DNA from: DASXMR01 sp036495525
GTDB lineage: Bacteria; Actinomycetota; Actinomycetes; Streptosporangiales; Streptosporangiaceae
Assembly (NCBI GenBank): GCA_036495525.1
Contig: DASXMR010000076.1
Span: forward strand, 1 to 64,000
DNA: 64,000 nucleotides
Direction: 5' to 3'
Shown here: positions 16,994-25,675 of the stretch, piece after piece
Layout: every line of letters begins with the position of its first letter
Position numbering within the stretch: the stretch's first letter is position 1
Program-made: the position numbers and the translations under genes
The notes under the pieces: model-generated
The model's input: only the letters and a program-made list of their open reading frames with translations
Told to the model about the DNA's origin: nothing
The model's database searches: none

Positions 16994-18187
16994 ATGAAGG
17001 CTCCGTCGCTGAGATTCCCGGCAGTGCGGCTGAGCAGGTCGAACGACCTGCCCGGGATAGTAGCGACGGCCCGGCTCGACCGCCGGACCAAGAACCTGCC
17101 CCGGCGGCTGCAGCCCGGCGACATCGCCATCATCGACCACGCTGACCTGGACCGGGTCAGCGCGGAGTCGCTGATCAGGAGCCAGGTCGCCGCCGTCGTC
17201 AACGCGGCGCCGAGCATCAGCGGCCGGTACCCGAACCTCGGGCCCCAGCTGCTGGTGACGGCTGGCATACCGCTGGTGGACGACGTCGGCTCGGACGTCT
17301 TTGACCAGGTCAGGGAAGGCAAGCAGGTCCGCCTGGACGGGGCCACCCTGTATGCAGGGGACACGATCATCGCCAAGGGCACGGTGCAGACCGCCGACTC
17401 AGTGTCCGGCGCCATGGCAGTCGCCAGGGAAGGCCTTGACGAGCAGCTCAGGGGGTTCATCTCGAACACGATGGATTACATCACCCGGGAGTCGGAGCTG
17501 CTGACCAACGGGATCTCGCTGCCGGAGCTGCGGACCAGCCTCGAGGACCGGCACGCGCTGATCGTGGCCAGGGGCTACCGCTACCGGGAGGACCTGCAGG
17601 CACTGCGGTCCTACATCCGCGAGTTCAAGCCCGTGATCATCGCGGTCGACGGCGGCGCCAACGCCTTGCTGGAGGCCGGCTACCGGCCGCACCTGATCGT
17701 CGGTGACATGGACTCGGTCTCTGACACGGCCCTGGACTGCGGCGCTGAGCTGGTCGTGCACGCCTACCGGGACGGCAGGGCGCCTGGCCTGGCCAGGGTG
17801 CAGGAACTCGGCCTCGAACCGGTGATCTGCCCCGCGCCAGGCACCAGCGAGGATATGGCCGTGCTGCTCGCCGATGAGGCGGGCGCCAGCCTGATCGTGG
17901 CCGTCGGCATGCGGTTCTCGCTCACCGAGTTCATGGACAAGGGCCGGCCAGGGATGGCCAGCGCGGTCCTGACCAGGGTCAGGGTCGGCGACAAGATCGT
18001 GGACGCCAAGGGCGTCAGCCGGCTCTACCGCGACCGCATCTCGGGCTGGGCGCTGACGATGCTCGCGCTCGCCGCGGCAGTGACGCTGCTGGTAGCCTTC
18101 GGGGCCGCCCCGGTGGCCGGGATCGTCTACCGGTTCCTCGAGACCCAGCTAGTGACGTTCTGGTACTGGCTGACTGGAATTTTCTAG
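16994..18187 (+). CDS. steA: SteA-like cell division protein
   Basis: A 397-residue homologue of M. tuberculosis Rv1697 and Corynebacterium SteA. It has a cytoplasmic domain with a thiamine-pyrophosphokinase-like fold (IIAVDGGANALLEAGYRP, IVGDMDSVSD) and a C-terminal hydrophobic region (LTMLALAAAVTLLVAFGAA and a last aromatic segment FWYWLTGIF). SteA and SteB act together in septal peptidoglycan and daughter-cell separation in corynebacteria. The stop codon shares one base with the next start, so SteA and the SteB-like protein are made together. The gene follows recN after 53 bp. Confidence 0.9.
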   Translation: MKAPSLRFPAVRLSRSNDLPGIVATARLDRRTKNLPRRLQPGDIAIIDHADLDRVSAESLIRSQVAAVVNAAPSISGRYPNLGPQLLVTAGIPLVDDVGSDVFDQVREGKQVRLDGATLYAGDTIIAKGTVQTADSVSGAMAVAREGLDEQLRGFISNTMDYITRESELLTNGISLPELRTSLEDRHALIVARGYRYREDLQALRSYIREFKPVIIAVDGGANALLEAGYRPHLIVGDMDSVSDTALDCGAELVVHAYRDGRAPGLARVQELGLEPVICPAPGTSEDMAVLLADEAGASLIVAVGMRFSLTEFMDKGRPGMASAVLTRVRVGDKIVDAKGVSRLYRDRISGWALTMLALAAAVTLLVAFGAAPVAGIVYRFLETQLVTFWYWLTGIF

Positions 18188-19224
18188 TGATCGATTTCCG
18201 ATATCACCTGGTTTCCATCATCGCCGTGTTCCTGGCGCTGGCAATCGGCATCGTCGTGGGCGCCGACGCGCTCAAGCCTCTCGTGGTGCAGACCCTCGAC
18301 CGGGCCTCGAAGCGTGAGGCCGCGCAGGTGCAGTCGCTGCTTGGCGATAAGCGCAAGCTGCAGCAGCAGATCAGCAGCGACCAGAAGTTCGCCCAGGCCG
18401 GTGCCGGGGCGCTGCTTTCCGGCCTGCTGTCCGGCCAGCGGGTGGTGCTCGTCACCGCGCCCGGCGCGAGCAGCCAGGCGGTCAGCGGCGTGACCACCGC
18501 GGTTCAGGAGGCCGGCGGGACCATGACGGCCAGGGTCAGCATGCAGCCGTCGTTCTTCGACGCGGCGGCGGTGACTGAGACGAGCCTCAGGTCGCTCTCC
18601 CAGGAACTGGCAGCGCGCAACGGGCTCACCGTCGATACCGCGTCGCTGACCGGCAACCCGCAGATCAGCGGCCAGCAGGCAGCCGCCGGGCTGATCGCCA
18701 ACGCGCTGGCCGGCGGCGGCAGCCTGCCGTGGACAGCTGGCCAGAGCAGCTCCATCCTGGCGGGCTTCGGGCAGCAGGGCTACCTCAAGGTCAGCGGCGG
18801 GCAGGGCTCGGGCGGCACAGCGGTGGCCGCGCCCGCGAGCCTGGCCATCGTCATCACCCCCGGCACCGCGCCGGCCAGCGACTCCGACCCGGAGAACCTG
18901 GCGCTGATCGCGCTGGCGCAGCAGCTGCAGACGGCCAGCCAGGGCACCGTCGTGGCCGGGTCGCTGACCAGCTCCGGATCCGGCAGCGCCATCAGCGAGA
19001 TCAGGGGCTCGGGGGCGCCGCTCACCACCGTCGACAGCGCGAACCTGCCGGTCGGCCAAGTCGCTGTCGCACTGGCCCTCAAGCAGCTGCTGCTCGGCAA
19101 GTCGCCGGCCAGCTACGGCGTGGGACCCAACGCGTACCCGACCCCGTCGCCCACGGCGACGCCGAGCGTGGCGCCCAGCCAGCCCGGCGGCGGCAAGGGC
19201 AGCAGCCCGCCGGCCAAGCCGTGA
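18187..19224 (+). CDS. MctB/SteB-like envelope protein (DUF3186)
   Basis: A 345-residue protein that begins IDFRYHLVSIIAVFLALAIGI, the invariant start of this family: one N-terminal membrane segment or uncleaved signal. A coiled coil follows (about 35-65, AAQVQSLLGDKRKLQQQI), then an extracytoplasmic domain. M. tuberculosis Rv1698 was described as the copper-related MctB, whereas its corynebacterial counterpart SteB works with SteA in cell separation. The direct coupling to steA here favours the SteB role. The last 30 residues are Pro/Ser-rich. The end overlaps the next start as GTGA. Confidence 0.85.
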   Translation: MIDFRYHLVSIIAVFLALAIGIVVGADALKPLVVQTLDRASKREAAQVQSLLGDKRKLQQQISSDQKFAQAGAGALLSGLLSGQRVVLVTAPGASSQAVSGVTTAVQEAGGTMTARVSMQPSFFDAAAVTETSLRSLSQELAARNGLTVDTASLTGNPQISGQQAAAGLIANALAGGGSLPWTAGQSSSILAGFGQQGYLKVSGGQGSGGTAVAAPASLAIVITPGTAPASDSDPENLALIALAQQLQTASQGTVVAGSLTSSGSGSAISEIRGSGAPLTTVDSANLPVGQVAVALALKQLLLGKSPASYGVGPNAYPTPSPTATPSVAPSQPGGGKGSSPPAKP

Positions 19225-20258
19225 GGCCGGCGGCCGGGCAGCGCGGAGCCGGGCAGCGCGCCGCATCGCCGCGCCCGGCCCGGCCGGCTCGCGAAGGCCC
19301 AGGCCCGCCGGCCCTTTCGCTCGCAGCCAGCCAGGAAGTCCCTGCCGTGGTGCCGCTCGCGCTCGGGGCGGCCGGCGCCCGGCTCGGCTACGCGGCGCTG
19401 CGCCGCTGGCCGCCTGGCGGGGCCGGCCGGTGGGCGAGGTCCAACCACCGCGGAGAGCCGGTGACGCTGCTGGCAGGCCCGGCCCTCGCCGCCGCAGCGG
19501 TCAGCGCGGCGGTCAGCACGCCGGGCATCCCCGGCCGGCACCGGATGGCGCTAGCCGCCGCCGGAGCGGGCGCGGCCGCCTTCGGTTGCTACGACGACCT
19601 GGCGGGCCGTGCTGACCGGCGGGGCTTTCGCGGCCACCTGGGCGCGCTGGCAAGCGGCGAGGTGACCAGCGGCGCGATCAAGATCGGCGGAATCGGCTGC
19701 GCCGCCGCCGCCGCCGCCATGGCGCTTGGCGGGCGGCCAGCCGACCGGGTGGTCAACGCCGCCCTGATCGCCGGCGGGGCCAACCTGGTGAACCTGTTCG
19801 ACCTGCGCCCTGGCCGGGCCATCAAGATCGCCGTCGCTGCTGCCGCCCTGGCCAGCGCGGCAGGTCCGGCTGCCCGCCGGGGCACCGCCGCGCCGATCGG
19901 TGCCGCGCTCGCGCTGCTACCCGATGACCTGGGAGAACGAGCCATGCTCGGGGATGCCGGAGCCAATGCGCTCGGCGCGATGCTGGCAGCATCGGTCGCG
20001 GCGAGCGCGCCCCGGCCGGCCAGGGTCGCCGCTCTCGGGGTGACTGTCGCGCTGACCGCGGCCAGCGAGCGGGTCAGCTTCAGCCGGGTGATCGACACAG
20101 TTCCTGTGCTGCGGCGGCTCGACATGCTCGGCCGGGCCGCGCCCGGCGGCCCCGCCGGCCTGCCGGATGAAAATGCCGCTGGGGGGCGCGCGAGCGTGCC
20201 AGGGCCGTCCTGCGGTGCGCACCCGGTGGCCGGCCGGCCGGGCGGGCAGGCTGGCTGA
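19221..20258 (+). CDS. MraY/WecA-like (PNPT) membrane protein with altered motifs
   Basis: A 345-residue multi-pass membrane protein related to polyprenyl-phosphate sugar-phosphate transferases. Visible family features are the Asp pair in CYDDLAG, the Lys-containing loop SGAIKIGG, the LVNLFDLRPGRAIK segment where MraY has NLTDGLDGLA, and the GDAGANALGAMLAAS segment. The DGLDGLA-type motif is lost and FDLRPGR is in its place. It may therefore use another substrate or be a non-catalytic partner. It is read from GTG 19221 overlapping the SteB-like stop and shares one base with the glycosyltransferase. A role in envelope glycan assembly coupled to division is inferred from position. Confidence 0.7.
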   Translation: MRPAAGQRGAGQRAASPRPARPAREGPGPPALSLAASQEVPAVVPLALGAAGARLGYAALRRWPPGGAGRWARSNHRGEPVTLLAGPALAAAAVSAAVSTPGIPGRHRMALAAAGAGAAAFGCYDDLAGRADRRGFRGHLGALASGEVTSGAIKIGGIGCAAAAAAMALGGRPADRVVNAALIAGGANLVNLFDLRPGRAIKIAVAAAALASAAGPAARRGTAAPIGAALALLPDDLGERAMLGDAGANALGAMLAASVAASAPRPARVAALGVTVALTAASERVSFSRVIDTVPVLRRLDMLGRAAPGGPAGLPDENAAGGRASVPGPSCGAHPVAGRPGGQAG

Positions 20259-21397
20259 TGAGGACGCCGCCGCGGGTCGCTTTCGTGCTCGCGGTGACCG
20301 CAGGCGGCACTGGGCGGCACGCCGCCATGCTCGCGGCCGGCTGCGAGGGCCGGGGGCTGCCGGTGAGCGTGCTCGCACCGGACGGCGCCCGCGCGCTGTT
20401 CGCGGCAGCCGGCCAGGCGACCGCGTTCTGCGAAGTGAACATCGGCGAGAGACCACGGCCGGGCCGGGACGCCGCCGCCGTGCTGCGGCTCAGGTCCGCG
20501 CTCGCAGTTGCGCAGCCCGCCGTGGTGCACGCGCACGGGATGCGCGCAGGCGCCGCCGCTTCGGTAGCACTGGCGGTCAGCCGGCCCCGCCCGCCACTGC
20601 TGGTGACCGTGCACAACGGCCCCCCCGGCGGCCGGCTGGCCAGGCTGGTGCACGCGGCGCTGGAGCTGGTCGTCGCCCGTCGCGCTGACCGGGTGCTGTG
20701 CGTCTCGGCCGACCTGGCCGACCGGATGCGCAGGCGTGGCGCGCGCGAGCCTGGCGTCGCCGTCGTGGCAGCCCCGCTGGCTGAGCCGCCGAGCGCAGCA
20801 GCGGTCAGCCGGGCCAGGTCGCAGGCCGCGGGCGCCGGGGGCGGCGCGGGCTCCCCGCTGGTGCTGGCGGCGGGCAGGCTCACCGCGCAGAAGGGCTTCG
20901 GCACGCTGCTCGCCGCGGCCGAGCGCTGGCAGCACCGCAGCCCGGTGCCGCGGCTGGTCATCGCGGGCGACGGCCCGCTCGCTGATGAGCTCGCCGGCCG
21001 GGCGAGCTCGGCCGGGCTGGCCGCGGTGTTCCTCGGCTGGCGCGAGGACGTGCGGGCGCTGCTGGCCGCCGCCGACGTGCTGGCGGTCCCCAGCAGCTGG
21101 GAGGGCCAGCCGCTGCTGATCCAGGAAGCCCTGCAGGCTGGCGTCCCGATCGTGGCCAGCCGCGTGGGCGGGATCCCGGCGCTGACCGGACCGGACGCGG
21201 CACTGCTTGTGCCGCCCGGCGACCCGGCGGCGCTGGCTGCCGCGGTCCTGCGTGTGCTCGACGAGCCGGGGCTGGCGGCGACGCTATCGAAAGCAGCGCT
21301 CGGCCGGGCTGCCTGGCTTCCCGGCGAGCAGGATGCCATCAACGCGGCCATCGCCGAATACCGCCGGGTTACGCCGGACGCGGCCTGGAATCACTGA
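20258..21397 (+). CDS. Glycosyltransferase family 4 protein
   Basis: A 379-residue GT-B fold enzyme, predicted cytoplasmic. The N-terminal domain has FVLAVTAGGTGRHAAMLA (acceptor side) and VVHAHGMRAG. The C-terminal domain has LVLAAGRLTAQKGFGTLL, PRLVIAGDGPLADEL and the nucleotide-sugar signature SSWEGQPLLIQEALQAGVP, where the Glu residues bind the donor. It starts within the previous stop (TGATG) and probably adds a sugar to a lipid carrier or envelope acceptor together with the PNPT-like protein. Donor and acceptor are unknown. Confidence 0.9.
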   Translation: MRTPPRVAFVLAVTAGGTGRHAAMLAAGCEGRGLPVSVLAPDGARALFAAAGQATAFCEVNIGERPRPGRDAAAVLRLRSALAVAQPAVVHAHGMRAGAAASVALAVSRPRPPLLVTVHNGPPGGRLARLVHAALELVVARRADRVLCVSADLADRMRRRGAREPGVAVVAAPLAEPPSAAAVSRARSQAAGAGGGAGSPLVLAAGRLTAQKGFGTLLAAAERWQHRSPVPRLVIAGDGPLADELAGRASSAGLAAVFLGWREDVRALLAAADVLAVPSSWEGQPLLIQEALQAGVPIVASRVGGIPALTGPDAALLVPPGDPAALAAAVLRVLDEPGLAATLSKAALGRAAWLPGEQDAINAAIAEYRRVTPDAAWNH

Positions 21398-21411
21398 TTC
21401 GCATTTAAAGC

Positions 21412-21544
21412 GCGGATTGCTCCGCTAGCTGACTAGCCGGCAGCTTTTCCAGCAAAAATCCGCAATTCGACGTGAACAAGGGTGCATTATGTGCTAGCTA
21501 TTCCCCTAGCTAGTTGAGATCGGGTGCTACCTGGGGGGGTGGAC
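21412..21544 (+). promoter_or_regulatory. AT-richer control region with CTAG palindromes before the surface operon
   Basis: This stretch is clearly poorer in GC than its surroundings. GCGGATT (21412-21418) can pair with AATCCGC (21457-21463). Inside it GCTAG (21424-21428) mirrors CTAGC (21433-21437). Further on CTAGCTA (21494-21500) mirrors TAGCTAG (21507-21513) across TTCCCC. The first structure may end the GT4 operon. The second lies 31 bp before the next start and could be an operator. A G-run (GGGGGGG) just before the start codon serves as ribosome site. Confidence 0.5.
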
Positions 21545-22894
21545 ATGGTCAGGCAGTCAGGCGTGTCCGCGTCCGCGCCCGCCACCGGCCAGGATTACGG
21601 GCCCGGCCAGGCGCCTGGCCAGCACCCTGAGCCTTCCCGCCACGCTGCTGCCGCTGATACGGCGGCGGGATCCCCGGCGGCGCAATCGCCGCAGGCTGAA
21701 TCGCGCCGGCCGGATTCGGCGCAACCAGATTCGCCGCAGCCCGAATCTTCGCCACACCCCGAATCGGATTCGGATTCGGCCGGCCAGCGCGGTATTACCG
21801 ATCCGGTGGCGCCGGAGACTGCCGAGAGCGCCGATTCAGCGCCCGAGAGCCCCGCCAGCGCGGCGCTGGCGCACGCCGAGCTCGCGCCGCCATCCTGGGC
21901 CAGGGTCATCGGCACGACGCTGCGGCTCTGGCTGCACCGCCGGCTCGTCAGCCGGCTGCGACGGGGACTGCGGTCGTTCAGGTCCCGGCGCGGGGTCGCG
22001 GTGCTGGCCGTGCTCGGCGCGGCCGTCCTGTTCGCGGCCGGCGCGCTGACCATCGCGCTGGCGGGGGGGCGCACGACGGCCAGTGCGCCCTCAGGCCGGC
22101 CGGCCACCAGCCAGGGTGCTGGCAGCCAGGGTCCTGCTGACAGCCCGAGCGCGCTCGCCGCGGCTGCGACGGCCAGGACTCAGGCCGCACGCTGGGTGGC
22201 CACTCAGGTCAGCCGCAGTTCGATCGTGGCCTGCGACCCGCAGATGTGCGCAGCGCTGCAGGCCGCCGGGTTCCCGCCGGCCAACCTGCTCTCGCTCGGC
22301 ACCCCGGCTGTCGACCCGCTCGGCTCGGCCGCCCTGGTATCCACCGAGGTGCTGCGCAGCAAGTTCGGCAGCAAACTCGACGAGGTCTACGCGCCGGCCG
22401 TGCTCGCGAGCTTCGGCACCGGCCAGGCAAACGTCCAGGTCCGGGTCACCGCGCCGGACGGCAGCGCCGCGTACGGGGCAGCACTGGCAGCCGATGTGGC
22501 CGCCCGCCGGTCGAGCGGCGCTGAATTGCTCGGCGACGGCCGGATTCAGGCGTCGGCCACAGCCCGGCGGCAGCTATCGGCCGGCCAGGTCGACTCCCGG
22601 CTGCTCACGAACCTGTCCGCGCTGGCTTCGAGCTTCCGGGTCAGCGTGCTGCAGTTCGCCGACGCAGGGCCGGGCGCCAGCCAGGGGATGCCACTGCGCC
22701 AGGCGGTGCTCGCACTCAGGCCGGCCGGCCACGCCGCTGCAGTACGCCCGCAGACGGTAGCCGGCTTCCTGCATGAGCAGATCACGCCGTTCCGGGTCAC
22801 CAGCTATCAGCTATCCCAAGTCAGCCGCCAGGTCATCCTGCGGATGGAGTTCGCCGCCCCGAGCCAGCCAGGGCTGCTCGGCAATCGGCGGTAA
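21545..22894 (+). CDS. Single-pass membrane protein with disordered cytoplasmic N-terminus
   Basis: A 449-residue protein of unknown function. Residues 1-125 are low-complexity (Ser, Pro, Asp, Gln, with SPQPESSPHPESDSDS-like runs). A basic amphipathic stretch (LHRRLVSRLRRGLRSFRSRR) leads into one membrane segment (VAVLAVLGAAVLFAAGALTIALA, about 152-175). The roughly 270-residue outer part begins with a Ser/Gly linker and then holds an alpha/beta-looking domain with only two cysteines (ACDPQMCAAL). The ATG at 21545 is chosen for its distance from the G-rich ribosome site. It opens an operon with the DUF4397 and sortase genes (57 and 30 bp gaps). Confidence 0.75.
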   Translation: MVRQSGVSASAPATGQDYGPGQAPGQHPEPSRHAAAADTAAGSPAAQSPQAESRRPDSAQPDSPQPESSPHPESDSDSAGQRGITDPVAPETAESADSAPESPASAALAHAELAPPSWARVIGTTLRLWLHRRLVSRLRRGLRSFRSRRGVAVLAVLGAAVLFAAGALTIALAGGRTTASAPSGRPATSQGAGSQGPADSPSALAAAATARTQAARWVATQVSRSSIVACDPQMCAALQAAGFPPANLLSLGTPAVDPLGSAALVSTEVLRSKFGSKLDEVYAPAVLASFGTGQANVQVRVTAPDGSAAYGAALAADVAARRSSGAELLGDGRIQASATARRQLSAGQVDSRLLTNLSALASSFRVSVLQFADAGPGASQGMPLRQAVLALRPAGHAAAVRPQTVAGFLHEQITPFRVTSYQLSQVSRQVILRMEFAAPSQPGLLGNRR

Positions 22895-22951
22895 CAGCAA
22901 CTCGCCGGCGGCCGCTGCGGGCCGCCGGCCAGTCAGGGGAGGACACGCACC

Positions 22952-23791
22952 ATGACACGCTCGCGCATAGCCCGGCTGGCCGCGGCCACCGGGCTGGCTA
23001 TCGGCACGGCCCTGTTGGCCGGGCCGGCCGCATCGGCCTCATCCGGCACCGGCTGGATCAGGCTCGCCCACCTGTCGCCGAACACCCCGGCGGTGGATGT
23101 CTACCTGTACTCGTTCCACCACGCCAGGGCCAAGATCGTGCTGCACCACGTCGCGTACGGCACGGTCTCGCCCTACGAGGCGATCCCGGCGGGGGAGTAC
23201 ACCGTCGCCATGCGCGCGGCGAACGCGCCGGCGCGGTCCAAGCCGGTGCTGTCGACCAACGTCGACGTGCTGGCGCACAAGGCATACACGGTCGCTGGCT
23301 TGGGCCCGTTCAAGGGCCTGCGGCTGGGAATCCTGCACGACAGGCTGGGCACGCCCAAGGGCAAGGCGCTGGTCCGGGTCATCCAGGCCTCGCTACAGCA
23401 GCACACCATCTCGGTCCGGGCCGGCGGGCACGTGATCGCCCGGCGGCTGCACTTCGGCCGGACGACCCGCTACCACGCCGTGCCTGCCGGGTCCCTTGAC
23501 GTCCGCGCCGCCGGCAGCAGCGAGAACACCACCCTGGACGTCCCGCTGGCGGCCGGCACCGTGCACACCCTGGTCGTTCTCGACGACCCGGGCCGTTTGC
23601 AGATCGACGACCTGACCGACTCGGCGGGCAGCCAGGTCACCGTCGCGCCAGCCACCGGGCTCGGCGGCACCGCGCCGAAGCCTGGCGCGCCCATGCTGCC
23701 GTGGCTGGTCGTGGCGGCCGGCGGCCTGCTGGTCACCGCTGGCGGGATCCGGGTGTACCGGATCCGCGGCAGGGCGCTGCGCACGCCCTGA
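22952..23791 (+). CDS. DUF4397 surface protein, possible sortase substrate
   Basis: A 279-residue secreted protein. A signal peptide (about 1-30, ending PAASAS) precedes two DUF4397 beta-sandwich units: WIRLAHLSPNTPAVDVYLY is the classical family start, and the second unit begins near ALVRVIQASLQQ. The C-terminus has a Pro/Gly linker, one hydrophobic segment (PWLVVAAGGLLVTAGGI) and a basic tail. That is the layout of a sorting signal, but no clear LPxTG pentapeptide is present; APKPG is the nearest. Its neighbour is a class F sortase. SD AGGGGAGG lies before the ATG at 22952. Confidence 0.88.
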   Translation: MTRSRIARLAAATGLAIGTALLAGPAASASSGTGWIRLAHLSPNTPAVDVYLYSFHHARAKIVLHHVAYGTVSPYEAIPAGEYTVAMRAANAPARSKPVLSTNVDVLAHKAYTVAGLGPFKGLRLGILHDRLGTPKGKALVRVIQASLQQHTISVRAGGHVIARRLHFGRTTRYHAVPAGSLDVRAAGSSENTTLDVPLAAGTVHTLVVLDDPGRLQIDDLTDSAGSQVTVAPATGLGGTAPKPGAPMLPWLVVAAGGLLVTAGGIRVYRIRGRALRTP

Positions 23792-23821
23792 CCGGACCTG
23801 CGAGAGAACTGAAGGTCTGAG

Positions 23822-24487
23822 ATGGCCAGACGGGGAGCCCGGCACGCGCTGCCGCCCAGCAAGAGGATCATGCTCGGCCTGCTGCTCGGCGGGCTGCTGT
23901 TCTTCGGGCTTGGCGCGTGCGGGCTCGTCGTCGCGGCCGGGAAGCCGGGAAAGCCGGCCACGCCCGTGCATGCGCCGCAGGCCATGCTGCCGGTGCCCAA
24001 GGGCAAGCGGGCGCCGGTTCCGGTGCCCGCCGCCGATGACCAGGCCGCGATCCCGGTCAGCATCACCATCCCGGTGATCGACGTGCGCAGCCGGCTGCTG
24101 CACCTGGGCCAGACCAAGTCCGGCGCGCTGCAGACGCCGCCCGTCACGACCGTCGCCGGATGGTTCACCGGCAGCCCGCGGCCGGGCGACATCGGGTCGT
24201 CGGTCATCATCGGCCATGTCGACTCGGTCCAGGGGCCGGGGATCTTCTTCCGGCTCCGGCTCATGCGGCCGGGCGAGCGGGTCTACGTACGGCAGGCCAG
24301 CGGCAGGGTCGCCGTATTCCGGGTCACCGGCGTGCGGCAGTATCTCAAGGCCTCGTTTCCCGCTTCTGCGGTCTACGGCGGCACGCCGACCGCGCAGCTG
24401 CGGCTGATCACCTGCGGCGGGCACTTCGACCAGGCGACCGGCCACTACCTCAGCAACGTCGTCGTCTACGCGACGCTCATCCACTAA
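23822..24487 (+). CDS. Class F sortase
   Basis: A 221-residue membrane-anchored transpeptidase. It has an N-terminal membrane segment (IMLGLLLGGLLFFGLGACGLVV, about 16-37) and a Pro/Lys-rich linker. The sortase barrel carries the catalytic His in VIIGHVDS and the catalytic Cys in RLITCGG. The third residue, normally an Arg near the last strands, is not obvious: the stretch after the Cys reads GHYLSNVVVYA. Actinobacterial class F sortases are often encoded beside DUF4397 proteins, as here, so that protein may be the substrate. It is the last gene of the operon and is convergent with the FAD oxidoreductase. Confidence 0.88.
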   Translation: MARRGARHALPPSKRIMLGLLLGGLLFFGLGACGLVVAAGKPGKPATPVHAPQAMLPVPKGKRAPVPVPAADDQAAIPVSITIPVIDVRSRLLHLGQTKSGALQTPPVTTVAGWFTGSPRPGDIGSSVIIGHVDSVQGPGIFFRLRLMRPGERVYVRQASGRVAVFRVTGVRQYLKASFPASAVYGGTPTAQLRLITCGGHFDQATGHYLSNVVVYATLIH

Positions 24488-24563
24488 GCCGCCGCTTCTG
24501 CAGCGGGCCGAGCGGCCGGGCGCAGGCCAGGACCGCTGGGAAGCGTGCCAGGCCCGGCCGGGG

Positions 24564-25664
24564 TCAGGCGCGGGCTGGGGCTGGGCCGAAGCGGGCCACG
24601 GCGAACCTGGCGGCAGGAAGGCCAGCGGGCTCGGTGCCCTCGGCCAGGCTCGCGAGCCACTCACCGAGCAGCGGGCCGAACTTGAAGCCGTGCCCCGAGG
24701 TGCCGCAGCCGGCCACCACGTTTCCTGCGCTGTCCACCACGAAGTCCTCGTCCTGCGTGTTGTCGTAGACGCACCGCTCGGTGCTGGCCGGCTCGGAATG
24801 GTAGCCAGGCAGGTACCGGCCGGCCAGCTGGACAAGCTCGGCGAGCAGCCCGGCTTCTGGCCCGGCGGTCAGCCGGAGCAGGTCGGCTGGTGGCCCGCCG
24901 CGGTGCACGCCGATCTTGTACAGCGCCGACCCTGGCACCGGCAGCCCGTACGGCGTCCGGCCATCGTGGCAGACGAAGATCGGCGGCGTCGTGACCGGCC
25001 CAGCGACGGGGGAGAGGTAGCCGACCTGCTCCAGGGTGGGTGCTGAGGGCACGGCGGGCAGCTGGCCGGACACCAGCGCGCTGGTGAACGGCCCGGCGCA
25101 GACGATCACTTTCCTGGCCTGCAGCGGCCCTGCGCTGGTCTGCAGCCGCACCCGGCGGCCGTCGTCGGCGATGCCGGTCACCCGCACGCCGGTGCGGATC
25201 TCCGGCAGGCCGTCGGCCAGCGCAAGGAGCGCCTGGTCAGCGGCTAGCACGCCGGACTGCGTCTCCAGCAGGACCTGGCCGTGCACCCGGATGCCAGGGA
25301 ACCGGTCAGCCGCCTCGGCCGCCGACAGCAGCTCGCACGGCGCCCCGGCGGCACGCATTCCGTCGTGCACGGCCGTCAGGTCGCGGCCGAAGGTGAGCTG
25401 CGGGACCGGGTGTAGCAGCGGCCGGCCGGACTCTGCTTCGAGCTGATGCCACAGCACCCGGCTGCGCTGCGCAAGCGTGACGTAGCAAGGATCGGGGTAG
25501 CCGAGCCGGAAGATCCGGCAGCTGCCCTTCGACCCGGCCGTTTCGTTGCCGATCTCGCCCTGGTCGAGGACCGTCACGTCGCGGCCGCGCCTGGCCAGCG
25601 CCCGGCCGGCGGCCAGGCCGAGCAGGCCGGCCCCGACGACGGCGTACTCGTGCTCAGCTGTCAT
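24564..25664 (-). CDS. FAD-dependent oxidoreductase, sarcosine / N-methyltryptophan oxidase type
   Basis: A 366-residue flavoenzyme of the DAO superfamily. The dinucleotide-binding motif is VVGAGLLGLAAGRALARRG at residues 9-27. GSKGSCRIFRLGYPD fits the MSOX/MTOX family flavin site. ERCVYDNTQDEDF holds the Cys that binds FAD covalently in monomeric sarcosine oxidase. CGTSGHGFKFGPLLGE is the conserved C-terminal flavin loop. It probably oxidises the secondary amine of an N-methyl amino acid, giving peroxide and formaldehyde. Two genes with possible mycothiol or MBL detoxification roles are nearby (28498-29920), but no direct link is shown. Confidence 0.88.
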   Translation of the reverse strand: MTAEHEYAVVGAGLLGLAAGRALARRGRDVTVLDQGEIGNETAGSKGSCRIFRLGYPDPCYVTLAQRSRVLWHQLEAESGRPLLHPVPQLTFGRDLTAVHDGMRAAGAPCELLSAAEAADRFPGIRVHGQVLLETQSGVLAADQALLALADGLPEIRTGVRVTGIADDGRRVRLQTSAGPLQARKVIVCAGPFTSALVSGQLPAVPSAPTLEQVGYLSPVAGPVTTPPIFVCHDGRTPYGLPVPGSALYKIGVHRGGPPADLLRLTAGPEAGLLAELVQLAGRYLPGYHSEPASTERCVYDNTQDEDFVVDSAGNVVAGCGTSGHGFKFGPLLGEWLASLAEGTEPAGLPAARFAVARFGPAPARA

Positions 25665-25675
25665 CGTGACCTGCG

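Noticed and set aside
19589..21351. Long minus-strand frames opposite the PNPT-like and GT4 genes
   Set aside because: Low-complexity Arg/Ala/Pro translations without domains; explained by codon bias of the plus-strand genes.
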